Source: Chersky-840 sp963810195 (GTDB lineage Bacteria; Actinomycetota; Acidimicrobiia; Acidimicrobiales; UBA8190). From it: a DNA stretch of 64,000 bases. Position 1 is the first letter of the stretch. Each line of letters opens with the position of its first letter. Where the stretch lies: NCBI GenBank assembly GCA_963810195.1, contig CAWEMO010000009.1, positions 1-64,000 on the forward strand, in the 5' to 3' direction. The position numbers were made by a program, and so were the translations under genes. Shown piece after piece: positions 50,002 through 58,278 of this stretch. Under the pieces are notes generated by a model. The model was not told where the DNA came from. It did not search any database and worked only from the letters and a program-made list of their open reading frames with translations.

Positions 50002-50757
50002 TCAGCCTCCCCCGTCGACGGCGATCACCTGGCCCGTGAGGTATCCCGCCTCCTCCGAGCACAGGAACCGCACCACCGCCGCGACGTCCTCGGGGCGGCA
50101 CACCCGGCCGAAGGGGGCACCGGCGTCCATGGTGGAGATGTCGTCGACCCCCATGGCCCGCACGAGGCGCCGGCCCATCTCGGTGACGACCAGGCCCGGC
50201 GCCACCACGTTCACGTGGATGCCGTGGCGCCGCTCCTCCTTGGCGAGGGTCATGGCCAGGGCCTCGAGGGCGGCCTTGGCCATGTTGTAGGGCGAGCTGT
50301 TGGGAGCGAGCATCCGGGCGGCGACGCTCGACACGAACACCACGTCCCCGCGGGGCCGTGTCCGCATGGCGGGCACCGCCAGTCGGCACAGGTGGTGCGC
50401 ACCCATCGCATGGACGGCGACGACGCGCTCGAGCTCGGCGGGGTCGGTGTCGACCACGGTGTGGCCGCGGCTGGCGATGCCCGCCGAGTGCACCAGCGTG
50501 TCGAGGGACCCGAAATCCTCGAGCACCGCCGTCACCATGGCCTCGTCCTCCTCGGCGGACTCGACCGACGCCCGGTAGTGCCGGGCGCGGCGGCCCACCG
50601 CCTCGACGGCGCGCACCGTGTCGGTGGCCGCGTCCTCGTCGCGCCGGTAGTTCACCGCCACGTCGAAGCCGTCGCCGGCCAGTGCCAGCGCGCACGCCCG
50701 GCCGATCCCCCGGCTCCCTCCGGTGACGAGGGCGACCCTCCCTTCGGAACGGTCCAC
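50002..50757 (-). CDS. short-chain dehydrogenase/reductase (FabG-like)
   Basis: A 251-residue classical SDR with TGGSRGIG at 12-19, the HSAG variant of NNAG, and SSVAARMLAPNSSPYNMAKAAL holding the Ser-Tyr-Lys triad. The C-terminal RPEDVAAVVRFLCSEEAGYLTGQVIAVDGG is typical of FabG-type 3-oxoacyl reductases. GTG start at 50757, 13 nt after the DUF35 gene stop. It probably acts on acyl-CoA or acyl-ACP. Confidence 0.9.
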   Translation of the reverse strand: MDRSEGRVALVTGGSRGIGRACALALAGDGFDVAVNYRRDEDAATDTVRAVEAVGRRARHYRASVESAEEDEAMVTAVLEDFGSLDTLVHSAGIASRGHTVVDTDPAELERVVAVHAMGAHHLCRLAVPAMRTRPRGDVVFVSSVAARMLAPNSSPYNMAKAALEALAMTLAKEERRHGIHVNVVAPGLVVTEMGRRLVRAMGVDDISTMDAGAPFGRVCRPEDVAAVVRFLCSEEAGYLTGQVIAVDGGG

Positions 50758-50770
50758 GGCGAGGACGGGA

Positions 50771-51181
50771 CTACGCGGCGGGACGGAAGTTGGGGACGTG
50801 GTAGTCGTCCCCGATGTCGGTGAAGTCCACGCGCAGGGCCATCCCCACCGCCAGGTCGTCGAACTCGCATCCCACGACGTTGGTCATCATCCTCGGCCCC
50901 TCGGCCAGGTCCACCACAGCGGCGACGTAGGGCACCCGCTCGTTGAACGGCGGCAGGTCGTTCTGGTACACGACCGACCAGGTGTAGAGGGTGGCGTCCC
51001 CGCTGGCCTCCTCCCACGACACCGTGTCGGCCCCGCACCGGGGGCAGAACGGCCGGGGGTAGTAGTGCGCCTCGCCGCAGGTGGAGCAGCGCATGAGCAG
51101 CAGGCGGCCCTCGGCGACCGCGTCCCACCAGGGCCGGGTGAAGTCGTCGGGGGTGGGGAGATCGAAGCGCCTCGTCGCCAT
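50771..51181 (-). CDS. DUF35 zinc-ribbon/OB-fold protein
   Basis: A 136-residue protein. The zinc ribbon is CSTCGEAHYYPRPFCPRCG (two CxxC knuckles), followed by an OB-fold domain (LYTWSVVYQNDLPPFNERVPYVAAVV). DUF35 proteins accompany thiolases or MaoC-type hydratases in lipid and steroid degradation and act as partner subunits or acyl-CoA binders. Here MaoC and two-domain ACAD genes lie 3-5 kb away. The start is ATG 51181; longer in-frame sequence upstream is not supported. Confidence 0.88.
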   Translation of the reverse strand: MATRRFDLPTPDDFTRPWWDAVAEGRLLLMRCSTCGEAHYYPRPFCPRCGADTVSWEEASGDATLYTWSVVYQNDLPPFNERVPYVAAVVDLAEGPRMMTNVVGCEFDDLAVGMALRVDFTDIGDDYHVPNFRPAA

Positions 51182-51376
51182 GTCTGTGCCTCGTTCGCTG
51201 TCTGGACCGTGGTCGTGTCCGTGCCCGGTGGGGGCGCCCCACGCCTGTGGGCCATGTTGACCCTGGCGCGCGCCATCGGCCATGCTGCCCGGGTTCCAGA
51301 TCCGACGTCAACGTGGCGCGGGACCGGCGGCGGGCGCCGCCACGAGGCTGTGAAGCAGAAGCAGGAGGACATTCTC

Positions 51377-52279
51377 ATGGGCATGCTCGAGGGGAAGACG
51401 GCCATCGTCAGCGGCGCCGGACGGGGGATCGGGCGCGAAGAGGCCCTCTTGCTGGCCGCCGAGGGTGCCAAGGTCATCGTCAACGACGTGGGCGCCTCCC
51501 GGGCAGGCGAGGGCGAGGACGCGCACCCCGCCGAGCAGACCGTCGAAGACATCAAGGCCGGCGGCGGGGAGGCTCTGCTCAACAGCAGCGACGTGAGCTC
51601 GTGGGCGGGGGCCGAGGCCCTGGTGGCCCAGGCCGTCGACGCGTGGGGGCAGCTCGACATCCTGGTGAACAACGCCGGCATCCTCAGGGACAAGATGTGC
51701 TTCAACATGGACGAGTCCGACTGGGACGACGTCATCCGTGTCCATCTGAAGGGCCACTTCGCCCTGTCGCACTTCGCGGCGATCCACTGGCGCAACCGCT
51801 CCAAGGCCGGCGAGGAGGTCTCGGGCCGCATCATCAACACGGCGTCGGAGGCGGGGCTCTTCGGCAACGCCGGACAGGCCAACTACGGAGCCGCCAAGGC
51901 CGGCATCGCGGCGATGACCATCATCCTGGGCCGCGAGCTCGAGCGCTACGGCGTGACGGTGAACGCCATCTCGCCGCGGGCCCGCACCCGCATGACCGAG
52001 GACCTCTTCGGCGACATGGCCAAGGCCGAGGAGGGTAAGTTCGACGCCTTCGCGCCCGAGAACGTGGCACCGCTCGTGGCCTTCCTGGCCTCGGACGAGG
52101 CCGCCGACGTCAACGGCCAGAACTTCGTCGTGTACGGCGGGTCCGTCTGGGTCATGCAGGGATGGCAGCCCGCCGGCCAGGTCAAGCGCGACTCGCCGTG
52201 GACGCCCAAGGAGCTGGCCGACAACAAGTCGACGCTCTTCGCCACGCGCGCCTCGGGCCTGCCCCCCTTCACCTTCTGA
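51377..52279 (+). CDS. short-chain dehydrogenase/reductase (hydroxysteroid/MFE-like)
   Basis: A 300-residue SDR with an AGGAGG ribosome-binding site 8 nt before the ATG. It has SGAGRGIGREEAL, NNAGILRDKMCFNM (the RDKMxxNM stretch typical of 3-hydroxyacyl-CoA dehydrogenases of the MFE-2 type) and NTASEAGLFGNAGQANYGAAKAG with the catalytic Tyr and Lys. Thus it is probably a beta-oxidation dehydrogenase. It is divergent from the DUF35 gene with about 195 bp between starts. Confidence 0.9.
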   Translation: MGMLEGKTAIVSGAGRGIGREEALLLAAEGAKVIVNDVGASRAGEGEDAHPAEQTVEDIKAGGGEALLNSSDVSSWAGAEALVAQAVDAWGQLDILVNNAGILRDKMCFNMDESDWDDVIRVHLKGHFALSHFAAIHWRNRSKAGEEVSGRIINTASEAGLFGNAGQANYGAAKAGIAAMTIILGRELERYGVTVNAISPRARTRMTEDLFGDMAKAEEGKFDAFAPENVAPLVAFLASDEAADVNGQNFVVYGGSVWVMQGWQPAGQVKRDSPWTPKELADNKSTLFATRASGLPPFTF

Positions 52280-52343
52280 GGCTCCTGCACCCGGACCCGG
52301 GTCCGAGGGGCGACCCGCCCGTCGGAGGGCCCGGCTGAGTACC

Positions 52344-53219
52344 GTGGCCCTCATGCGCCGTCGCACGTTCGGCTGGCGGGAGTCCGTGGCCGTGGTGACC
52401 GGGGGATCCCGGGGGATCGGCCGTGCCATCGCCGAGCACGCGGTGGCCCGCGGGGCCAGGGTCGGGCTCGTCGCACGCGACCGCGCCACGCTCCGTTCGA
52501 CACTGGACGCGCTCGGGGGGAGCGACGCGGGAGCCGTCGCGGTGGCCGACGTGGCGGACCGCACCGAGCTCGACGAGGCGCTCGCCGAGCTGGTGGGAGT
52601 CCTCGGGCCCCCCGACATCCTCGTCAACAACGCGGGGCTGGGCGCCGCGGGCCCGGTGGCGTCGCTGCCGGTCGAGGCCATCGAGCGGGTCATGGCCATC
52701 AACTACCTGGGCACCGTGTACGCCACCAAGGCGCTGCTCCCCGGCATGCTCGAACGGCGCCGGGGCCACATCGTCAACATCGCGTCGGTGGCGGGCCGGT
52801 TCGCGGCCCCGGGCGAGGCGGCCTACTCGGCCACCAAATTCGCGGTGGTGGGGTTCAGCCAGTCGCTGGCGCTCGAGCTCCACGGCACCGGCGTGGGCGT
52901 GTCGTTGATCGACCCCGGCCCGGTCGACACCGGCTTCTCCGGGACCCGCGAGGACGACTACGAGCGCCGGTGGCCCCGCCCGGTCCCCGCGTCCCGGGTG
53001 GCCGCAGCGGTGATGGGAGCCGTCGAGCGGGGCCGGTTCGAGGTCTTCGTCCCGCCCTGGTACCGGGCGGCGGGGGCCTTTCAGGCGGCCTTGTCGGGAG
53101 TGCTCCGGGTGGTCCCGCCGGCGGTGTTCGGGATCACCCCGTCGGAGTCCGACGTCGCCGAGGCACTGCGTGGCGCGGCGGAGCTCCGCAGGCGCAAGGA
53201 GGGCGATCCCGGTCCCTGA
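52344..53219 (+). CDS. short-chain dehydrogenase/reductase
   Basis: A 291-residue SDR with TGGSRGIG, NNAGLGAAGPV and the IASVAGRFAAPGEAAYSATKFA catalytic stretch. The C-terminal part (RVVPPAVFGI) is longer than in FabG and resembles membrane-associated oxidoreductases of the DHRS/YqjQ type. The start is GTG 52344, with ATG 52353 as alternative. It lies 64 nt after the previous SDR. Substrate unknown. Confidence 0.87.
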   Translation: MALMRRRTFGWRESVAVVTGGSRGIGRAIAEHAVARGARVGLVARDRATLRSTLDALGGSDAGAVAVADVADRTELDEALAELVGVLGPPDILVNNAGLGAAGPVASLPVEAIERVMAINYLGTVYATKALLPGMLERRRGHIVNIASVAGRFAAPGEAAYSATKFAVVGFSQSLALELHGTGVGVSLIDPGPVDTGFSGTREDDYERRWPRPVPASRVAAAVMGAVERGRFEVFVPPWYRAAGAFQAALSGVLRVVPPAVFGITPSESDVAEALRGAAELRRRKEGDPGP

Positions 53220-53306
53220 CGAGAATGTCAGGTGCGGCGGCGGCGAGACAGATATCCTCTGGCAGCCCGACGGGAGCGGCACACCGATATGGAGGGGGAG
53301 ACCCAC

Positions 53307-53861
53307 ATGATGTTCGGACGAGACGGAGGCGGCATGATCGACGAGGGACGCCACGGGACCCGACGGCGGGCGCCGCACGTCGTAGTGCTGACCATGATGG
53401 TGGCGCTCGCCCTGACCGCGGCGGCATGTGGCGGGAGCTCCACCCCGACGTTCAACAAGGCCCAGGCCAAGACCGACATCTCCAACGCCTACGACACGCT
53501 GTTCCACTTCTCGTCGGGGACCCTCGCCTCCAAGGAGGCCGTCATCCAGAACGGCACCTCGCTCAAGGCCGCCATGAGCCAGGCTCTGGCGTCGTCGGAG
53601 TCGAGCGCGTCCGACGGGGCCAAGGTCGACAGCGTCGACTTCCTCAGCTCGGCGCAGTGCACCAAGCAGTCGCTCCCGAGCCCCTGCGCCAAGGTGAAGT
53701 ACGACATCCTCGGCACGGGGGGGACGGCGATCCTGCCCGGCAACACCGGCTACTCCGTCCTCAGCGGGGGCAACTGGCTGGTGGCCAAGACGACCATCTG
53801 CACCCTGCTCGGCCTCTTCTACACGGCGGAGGGCAAGACCGGCACCCCACCGGGCTGCTGA
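53307..53861 (+). CDS. putative lipoprotein of unknown function
   Basis: A 184-residue protein. ATG 53307 is chosen because the strong purine tract GGAGGGGGAG lies 6 nt upstream; ATG 53289 is also in frame. The N-terminus has a basic stretch and a hydrophobic segment ending LTAAACGGSS, a plausible lipobox cysteine, so it is likely lipid-anchored outside the membrane. The mature part holds three cysteines (SSAQCTKQ, PSPCAKV, TTICTLL) and no recognised domain. It precedes a strong hairpin terminator. Confidence 0.75.
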   Translation: MMFGRDGGGMIDEGRHGTRRRAPHVVVLTMMVALALTAAACGGSSTPTFNKAQAKTDISNAYDTLFHFSSGTLASKEAVIQNGTSLKAAMSQALASSESSASDGAKVDSVDFLSSAQCTKQSLPSPCAKVKYDILGTGGTAILPGNTGYSVLSGGNWLVAKTTICTLLGLFYTAEGKTGTPPGC

Positions 53862-53868
53862 GCTCGAA

Positions 53869-53901
53869 GGCACTCCTTCCCCGGTGCGGGGAAGGAGTGC
53901 C
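53869..53901. terminator. strong hairpin between convergent genes
   Basis: GGCACTCCTTCCCC pairs perfectly with GGGGAAGGAGTGCC over 14 bp with a 5-nt loop. It lies 7 nt after the lipoprotein stop and 39 nt before the end of the convergent MaoC gene, so it can serve both directions. No T tract is present. Confidence 0.75.
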
Positions 53902-53940
53902 GCCCGCCGGGCCCCGCCCGGCCGCCCAGACCTGCCCCGG

Positions 53941-54372
53941 TCAGACCTTGCCGGGGAGCACGGCGGTCGCCTCGCCGACGACCTTCACCTCGCCATCCCC
54001 GTTGGCCAGGCTGCACTCCAGGTCGACGAGGTTGCGGCCGTGTTCGACGCGCTTGGCCGTGACCACGATCTTGGTGGTGAGCTCCTCCCCCGGCCAGGTC
54101 TGACGGGAGAAGCGCACCTTGTAGTGCGTCAGGTTCCCGGGCCCGACGTAGTCGGTGAGGGCGGTGGCGAGCAGGCCCATCGAGAACATGCCGTGGCCGA
54201 ACACGCTGGGCTGGCCCGCCGCGGTGGCGAGGATCTCGTCGTGGTGCATCGGGTTGTAGTCCCCCGACGCTCCCGCGTAGCGCACGAGGTCGGTCCGAGT
54301 GAGGGTGTGATGCGTGGCGGGAGCCTCGTCACCCTCCTTGACGTCCTCGAAATACCGCGTGGCCTCAGCCAT
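53941..54372 (-). CDS. MaoC-family (R)-hydratase
   Basis: A 143-residue hotdog-fold protein. The catalytic stretch YAGASGDYNPMHHDEILA holds the Asp/His pair of R-specific enoyl-CoA hydratases, and GHGMFSMGLLATAL follows. GAAGGGA precedes ATG 54372. In steroid and fatty-acid pathways such proteins may pair with a second MaoC or FAS1-like half; one is encoded at 57.3 kb. Confidence 0.9.
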   Translation of the reverse strand: MAEATRYFEDVKEGDEAPATHHTLTRTDLVRYAGASGDYNPMHHDEILATAAGQPSVFGHGMFSMGLLATALTDYVGPGNLTHYKVRFSRQTWPGEELTTKIVVTAKRVEHGRNLVDLECSLANGDGEVKVVGEATAVLPGKV

Positions 54373-54481
54373 GTCGATCCCTTCTCCCCCGGCCCTTCTC
54401 CCGGACCTTCTCCCGCCGGTCGCCGCAGCTTGGGCGCCGTCTCCGGGCCCTGTCAAACCGCCCCGGTGGTACCGGAGCGCT

Positions 54482-56710
54482 TCAGCTCCCGGGCTCGGGA
54501 TCGCGCGGCAACCCGAGGATGCGCTCGCCGATGACGTTGCGCTGGACCTCGCTCGTCCCACCCGCGATGGTGAGACAGCGCGCCGAGAGAAAGCCCTGGC
54601 TCCACCGGCCGGCGTCGTCCTCGGTGGTGGCGCCCCGGGCGCCGAGCTGCATGAGCCCGAACTCCTGGAGGCGCTGCTCGTGCTCGGCGCCGAGCAGCTT
54701 GCGCACGCTGGCTTCGGGACCGGGCTCGACGCCTGACACCGACCGGAGCGTGGTCCGGGCGCCGAGCAGCGCCAGCGACTGCGCCTCGGCGAGCAGCCCC
54801 CCGACACCGTCGAGGACCACAGGGTCCTCGGGGCCGCCGGCCAAGATGGCCTTCAGGATCCCTTCGATCCCGAAGCCCCAGGTGGCGCCCGAGGCCATGG
54901 ACACCCGCTCGTTGGCGAGCGTGGTGCGCGCCAGGCGCCATCCGCCGTTCACCGCGCCCACCACACAGTCGTCGGGAACGAAGACGTCGGTGAAGAACAC
55001 CTCGTTGAACATGGCCGCCCCGGTGATCTCGCGCAGGGGTCGCACCTCGATGCCGTCACTGTGCATGTCCACGATGAAGTACGTGATGCCCTCGTGCTTG
55101 GACGCGTCGGGGTCGCTGCGCGCCAGGCAGATCCCCCAGTCGGCGCGCATGGCGATCGAGGTCCACACCTTCTGCCCGTTGAGCACCCAGCCCCCGTCGA
55201 CGCGCGTGGCGCGCGTGGAGAGGGCGGCGAGATCGCTGCCGGCACCGGGCTCGCTGAAGAGCTGGCACCACACGAGCTCGCCCCGCAGCGTGGGCCCGAC
55301 CCAGCGCTCCTGCTGCTCGACGGTGCCGTGGGCGATGATGGTGGGCAGGGCCCAGGCGCCGACGGCCAGGTGCGGCCGGTGCACCCGCGCCGCGGCCAGC
55401 TCCTCGTCGATGACCAGCTGCTCGACGGGGCCCGACCCCCGCCCCCAGGGCACCGGCCAGTGCGGCGTGAGCAGCCCCGAATCCACCAGGCGGCGGCGCC
55501 GCTCGTCGGGGTCCGACGCGGCGGCCACCTCGGCCACCAGGGTGCGGACCTGCTCCCGGACGCGCTCGGCGTCCTCGGGGAGATCGAGCACGAGCCGCCG
55601 GCGGCTGCCTTGGAGTGCCGAGCGCGTGGCCTCCACCCGCAGGGCGCGGGGCGGCCCCACCAGCTGACGCAGGGTCAGGGCCCGGCGCAGGTGCAGGTGG
55701 GCGTCGTGCTCCCAGGTGAAACCCATGCCCCCCAGCACCTGGATGCAGCCCTTGGCGCAATCGGCGTAGGCGTCGAGGGCGAAGGCCCCGGCCAGGACGG
55801 CCGACAGCCGCGCCTGGGCGGGGTCGCCGGCGTCGGCGGACTGGGCGGCGTCCCAGGCCAGGGCGGTCACCTGCTCCACCGAGACGAGCATGTCGGCCAG
55901 GCGGTGCTTGACGGCCTGGAACTGGCCGATGGGCCGCCCGAACTGACGGCGTTCGACGGCGTAGGCGGCGCCCGTGTCGAGACACCAGCGCGCGCCCCCG
56001 GAACACTCCGCCGCGGCGAGCACGAGGGCCAAGTCCCGCACCATGGCGTCGGACACCGAGGGGAGCTGGCGCTCGGGCACCACGACCGAGCCCCCCGTGC
56101 GCACCGTGCCCACCCGCCGAGTCGGGTCGAGGCTTCCCAGAGGGGTGGTGGTGACCTGGTCGCCGGCGAGGTCGAGCATGCACCACACCACGGCGGGGCC
56201 GTCCCCGGCCGCGTCGTGCACCGAGACCGGCACGAGCAGCCGCGTCGCCAACATGGCGCCGAGCACGGGGCCGACTTCCCCGGTCACGTGCAAGGTGCCG
56301 TCCCCGGCACGGGTGGCTTCGAGGGCCCCGGACCCGGGCAGGGCCACGGCGCTGGGCGCGGTGCCGTCGACCATGGGGGCCAACAGGGCCTTGCGCTGGG
56401 CGTCGTCCGCCCCGGCCACCACGACGGCGGCGGCGAGCACGGTCGGGAGCGCCGGCCCCGGCATGACGGCCCGTGCCATCTCCTCCACCACGACCGCCAG
56501 CTCGAGCATGCCGAAGCCCTGGCCGCCGTACTCCTCGGGCACGTGGATGCCCAGCCATCCCTGGCCCACCAGCTCGTCCCAGAACGACGGCGTGGTCTCG
56601 GCCTCGGCGTCCAGCAGGGCACGTGGCACCTCGGGCGGACAGCGCGTCTCGAGCCAGCGGCGCACGGTGTGGCGCAGCTCCTCGTGATCCTCCCCTATGC
56701 CGATGGGCAT
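54482..56710 (-). CDS. two-domain acyl-CoA dehydrogenase
   Basis: A 742-residue fusion of two acyl-CoA dehydrogenase units. The first (~1-370) has GIHVPEEYGGQGFGMLELAVV, ERRQFGRPIGQFQAVKH and VLGGMGFTWEHDAHLHLRRA. The second (~380-742) has CQLFSEPGAGSDLAALSTRA, LNGQKVWTSIA and RCLTIAGGTSEVQRNVIGERILGLP. In actinobacterial steroid and branched-lipid catabolism such enzymes are often split into alpha and beta chains or fused, as here. They use FAD and pass electrons to ETF. The substrate is unknown. Confidence 0.92.
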   Translation of the reverse strand: MPIGIGEDHEELRHTVRRWLETRCPPEVPRALLDAEAETTPSFWDELVGQGWLGIHVPEEYGGQGFGMLELAVVVEEMARAVMPGPALPTVLAAAVVVAGADDAQRKALLAPMVDGTAPSAVALPGSGALEATRAGDGTLHVTGEVGPVLGAMLATRLLVPVSVHDAAGDGPAVVWCMLDLAGDQVTTTPLGSLDPTRRVGTVRTGGSVVVPERQLPSVSDAMVRDLALVLAAAECSGGARWCLDTGAAYAVERRQFGRPIGQFQAVKHRLADMLVSVEQVTALAWDAAQSADAGDPAQARLSAVLAGAFALDAYADCAKGCIQVLGGMGFTWEHDAHLHLRRALTLRQLVGPPRALRVEATRSALQGSRRRLVLDLPEDAERVREQVRTLVAEVAAASDPDERRRRLVDSGLLTPHWPVPWGRGSGPVEQLVIDEELAAARVHRPHLAVGAWALPTIIAHGTVEQQERWVGPTLRGELVWCQLFSEPGAGSDLAALSTRATRVDGGWVLNGQKVWTSIAMRADWGICLARSDPDASKHEGITYFIVDMHSDGIEVRPLREITGAAMFNEVFFTDVFVPDDCVVGAVNGGWRLARTTLANERVSMASGATWGFGIEGILKAILAGGPEDPVVLDGVGGLLAEAQSLALLGARTTLRSVSGVEPGPEASVRKLLGAEHEQRLQEFGLMQLGARGATTEDDAGRWSQGFLSARCLTIAGGTSEVQRNVIGERILGLPRDPEPGS

Positions 56711-56774
56711 GCTCGGACTCTCCCGTCTGGTGTCGTGACCGGTGCCGGCTCGGTGCTCGCGTCCCCGGCGGAGC

Positions 56775-57224
56775 TCAGAACCAGCCGATGGCGTGGTCGA
56801 TCGACCACACCTGCCATCCGTGGGTCCCCAGGACCACGGCGGCGGCGAGGACCATCATGAGGTTCTGACCCTGTTCCGCCCAGTCGTGGATCATGAGGAC
56901 GAAGTACAAGAGGTTGAGGGCGATGCTGGCGAAGGCGGCGACGGGCGTGAGGAAGCCGAGGCTGAGGCCGATGCCGAGGGAGAGCTCGCTCATGAGCACC
57001 ACCCACGTCATGGCCTTCGGGTGCGGCTTCACCACCGCGTCGAAGCCTCTGCCCACGACCTTCCACCGGTGCTTGGAGGCGATGTCCGCCGCCCAGTTGA
57101 TCCCCGCCTGGCGTTTGATCCACGCCGTCAGGTTCTTGTGCCGGAAGCTCTCGAGCCACCACAGGCCGAGGCCGATGCGCAAGACGGCGGCCCACTGGGG
57201 TCCGGTGAGCAGCGAGGTCTTCAC
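56775..57224 (-). CDS. DoxX-like membrane protein
   Basis: A 149-residue protein with four hydrophobic segments in DoxX/TQO-subunit arrangement: RIGLGLWWLESFRHKN at the N-terminus, then LSLGIGLSLGFLTPVAAFASIALNLLYF and MMVLAAAVVLGTHG. GTG start at 57224. It sits between the ACAD and FAS1-like dehydratase genes on the same strand. Function in this context is unclear. Confidence 0.8.
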   Translation of the reverse strand: MKTSLLTGPQWAAVLRIGLGLWWLESFRHKNLTAWIKRQAGINWAADIASKHRWKVVGRGFDAVVKPHPKAMTWVVLMSELSLGIGLSLGFLTPVAAFASIALNLLYFVLMIHDWAEQGQNLMMVLAAAVVLGTHGWQVWSIDHAIGWF

Positions 57225-57346
57225 CCCGCTCGTTCTAGCATCCCCCGACCTGGGACTTCATACCCCGACGTCACCTGTGGCGGCCCGCCCCTGCCCGGGC
57301 CGGGGCGCCGGGTGGGTCGCGTGAGAAGGGCAGCGCGGCGGAGGGG

Positions 57347-57844
57347 TCAGCCGCGGTGGATCAGATTGAAACGCGAGGTGACCACCGGCTCCTTGGTCTT
57401 GTCGTCGCGCCACACCGTCTCGGTCACGAGGAACGTCATCGTCTTTCCCTTGGACTCCTTGGCGTAGGCGTCGACCACGTGGCCCTCGCCGAGGAGCACG
57501 TCGCCCACGAACACGGGGCGGTGGTAGATGAATTCCTGCTCCCCGTGGAGGATGATGCCGCCCTTGGCCATGAGCGGACCGATCACCTCGCCGAGAGGGT
57601 TGCCCTTGGGCTTGTCCGCGGGCTGGTCCTCCGCGAACTCGCCCCACGTCTGCATGACGAAGGGATAGGTGGGCGGCACCGGGATCGCCTTCAGGCCGGC
57701 CTCCGCCGCGGCGCGGGGATCGCGGTAGACGCGACTCGAGTCGCACACCGCGGTGGCGAAGTTGGCGACCGGCCCGCGTTCGACGACGACCTTGGACTTG
57801 CTCATGGGCTTGCCGATGATGGCGCGCAGCTCGTCGTCGGTCAT
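57347..57844 (-). CDS. MaoC-like N-terminal (FAS1-type) dehydratase domain protein
   Basis: A 165-residue hotdog protein. It has the non-catalytic-type N-terminal half of FAS1-like hydratases (IIGKPMSKSKVVVERGPVANFATAVCDSSRVYRD, VPPTYPFVMQTWGEF) and GEQEFIYHRPVFVGDVLLGEGHV. GGGAGGGA lies before ATG 57844. Such halves work with a catalytic MaoC protein, which here could be the 53.9-kb gene. Confidence 0.86.
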   Translation of the reverse strand: MTDDELRAIIGKPMSKSKVVVERGPVANFATAVCDSSRVYRDPRAAAEAGLKAIPVPPTYPFVMQTWGEFAEDQPADKPKGNPLGEVIGPLMAKGGIILHGEQEFIYHRPVFVGDVLLGEGHVVDAYAKESKGKTMTFLVTETVWRDDKTKEPVVTSRFNLIHRG

Positions 57845-58003
57845 GGTGTCCCTCCCCTGCCGTGGATGCGGCGCCAAACGTAGCCGGGGCCCCGGTCGGG
57901 CTGCGATTCGCCCCCGCGGCCGTGCGCCGGGGCCGCGACCCGTCGAGGTCGGTGAGAGGCGAGTGGCCCAAGGGGCAGGAGGGTCCAGAGGTCCGGACCG
58001 ATA

Positions 58004-58018
58004 GGGACTTTCGTCTCT
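58004..58018. promoter_or_regulatory. DosR/DevR-like palindromic box
   Basis: GGGAC-TTTC-GTCTC(T) matches the half-site spacing of the mycobacterial DosR consensus (GGGAC-4 nt-GTCCC) with one mismatch in the second half. It lies 160 bp upstream of the FAS1-like dehydratase start and 260 bp upstream of the hydratase start. The match is by eye only. Confidence 0.4.
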
Positions 58019-58147
58019 AGTGCCCGGACCGGTCGGAGAGGATGATGGCACGAGCCCCGTCGCCTGCTGTTCTTCCCGGTCGGTGCGGGCCACTGGGACG
58101 GACCGAACATGCCCCCGGCCACCGTTCCGGATTTCGGACCGCCGGTC

Positions 58148-58187
58148 CCCGCCCGATCGAGCAGCCCCCCCAGGTTGATCGGGCGGG
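58148..58187. promoter_or_regulatory. 11-bp inverted repeat upstream of the enoyl-CoA hydratase gene
   Basis: CCCGCCCGATC (58148-58158) and GATCGGGCGGG (58177-58187) are perfect reverse complements with an 18-nt spacer. It may be an operator for a TetR-type regulator or an mRNA hairpin in the leader. No regulator gene is adjacent. Confidence 0.45.
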
Positions 58188-58278
58188 TCCGGCGTGCCGT
58201 TCGCCGACCGCCCCTGCTACCGTGCCCGCGGCCCTGGCGCGAGGCGCGCCAGCCCAGGCGACGACGGCGAGGAAGGCG

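Larger units (their letters stand above)
57845..58278. other. 434-bp regulatory intergenic region
   Basis: This gap lies between divergent genes and holds several palindromes: GGTCCGGACC at 57990-57999, a DosR-box-like site at 58004-58018, and an 11-bp inverted repeat at 58148-58187. A purine-rich GGAGAGG followed by ATG 58042 opens a frame continuous with the hydratase; the ~79 extra residues look noncoding (see findings). Confidence 0.6.
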
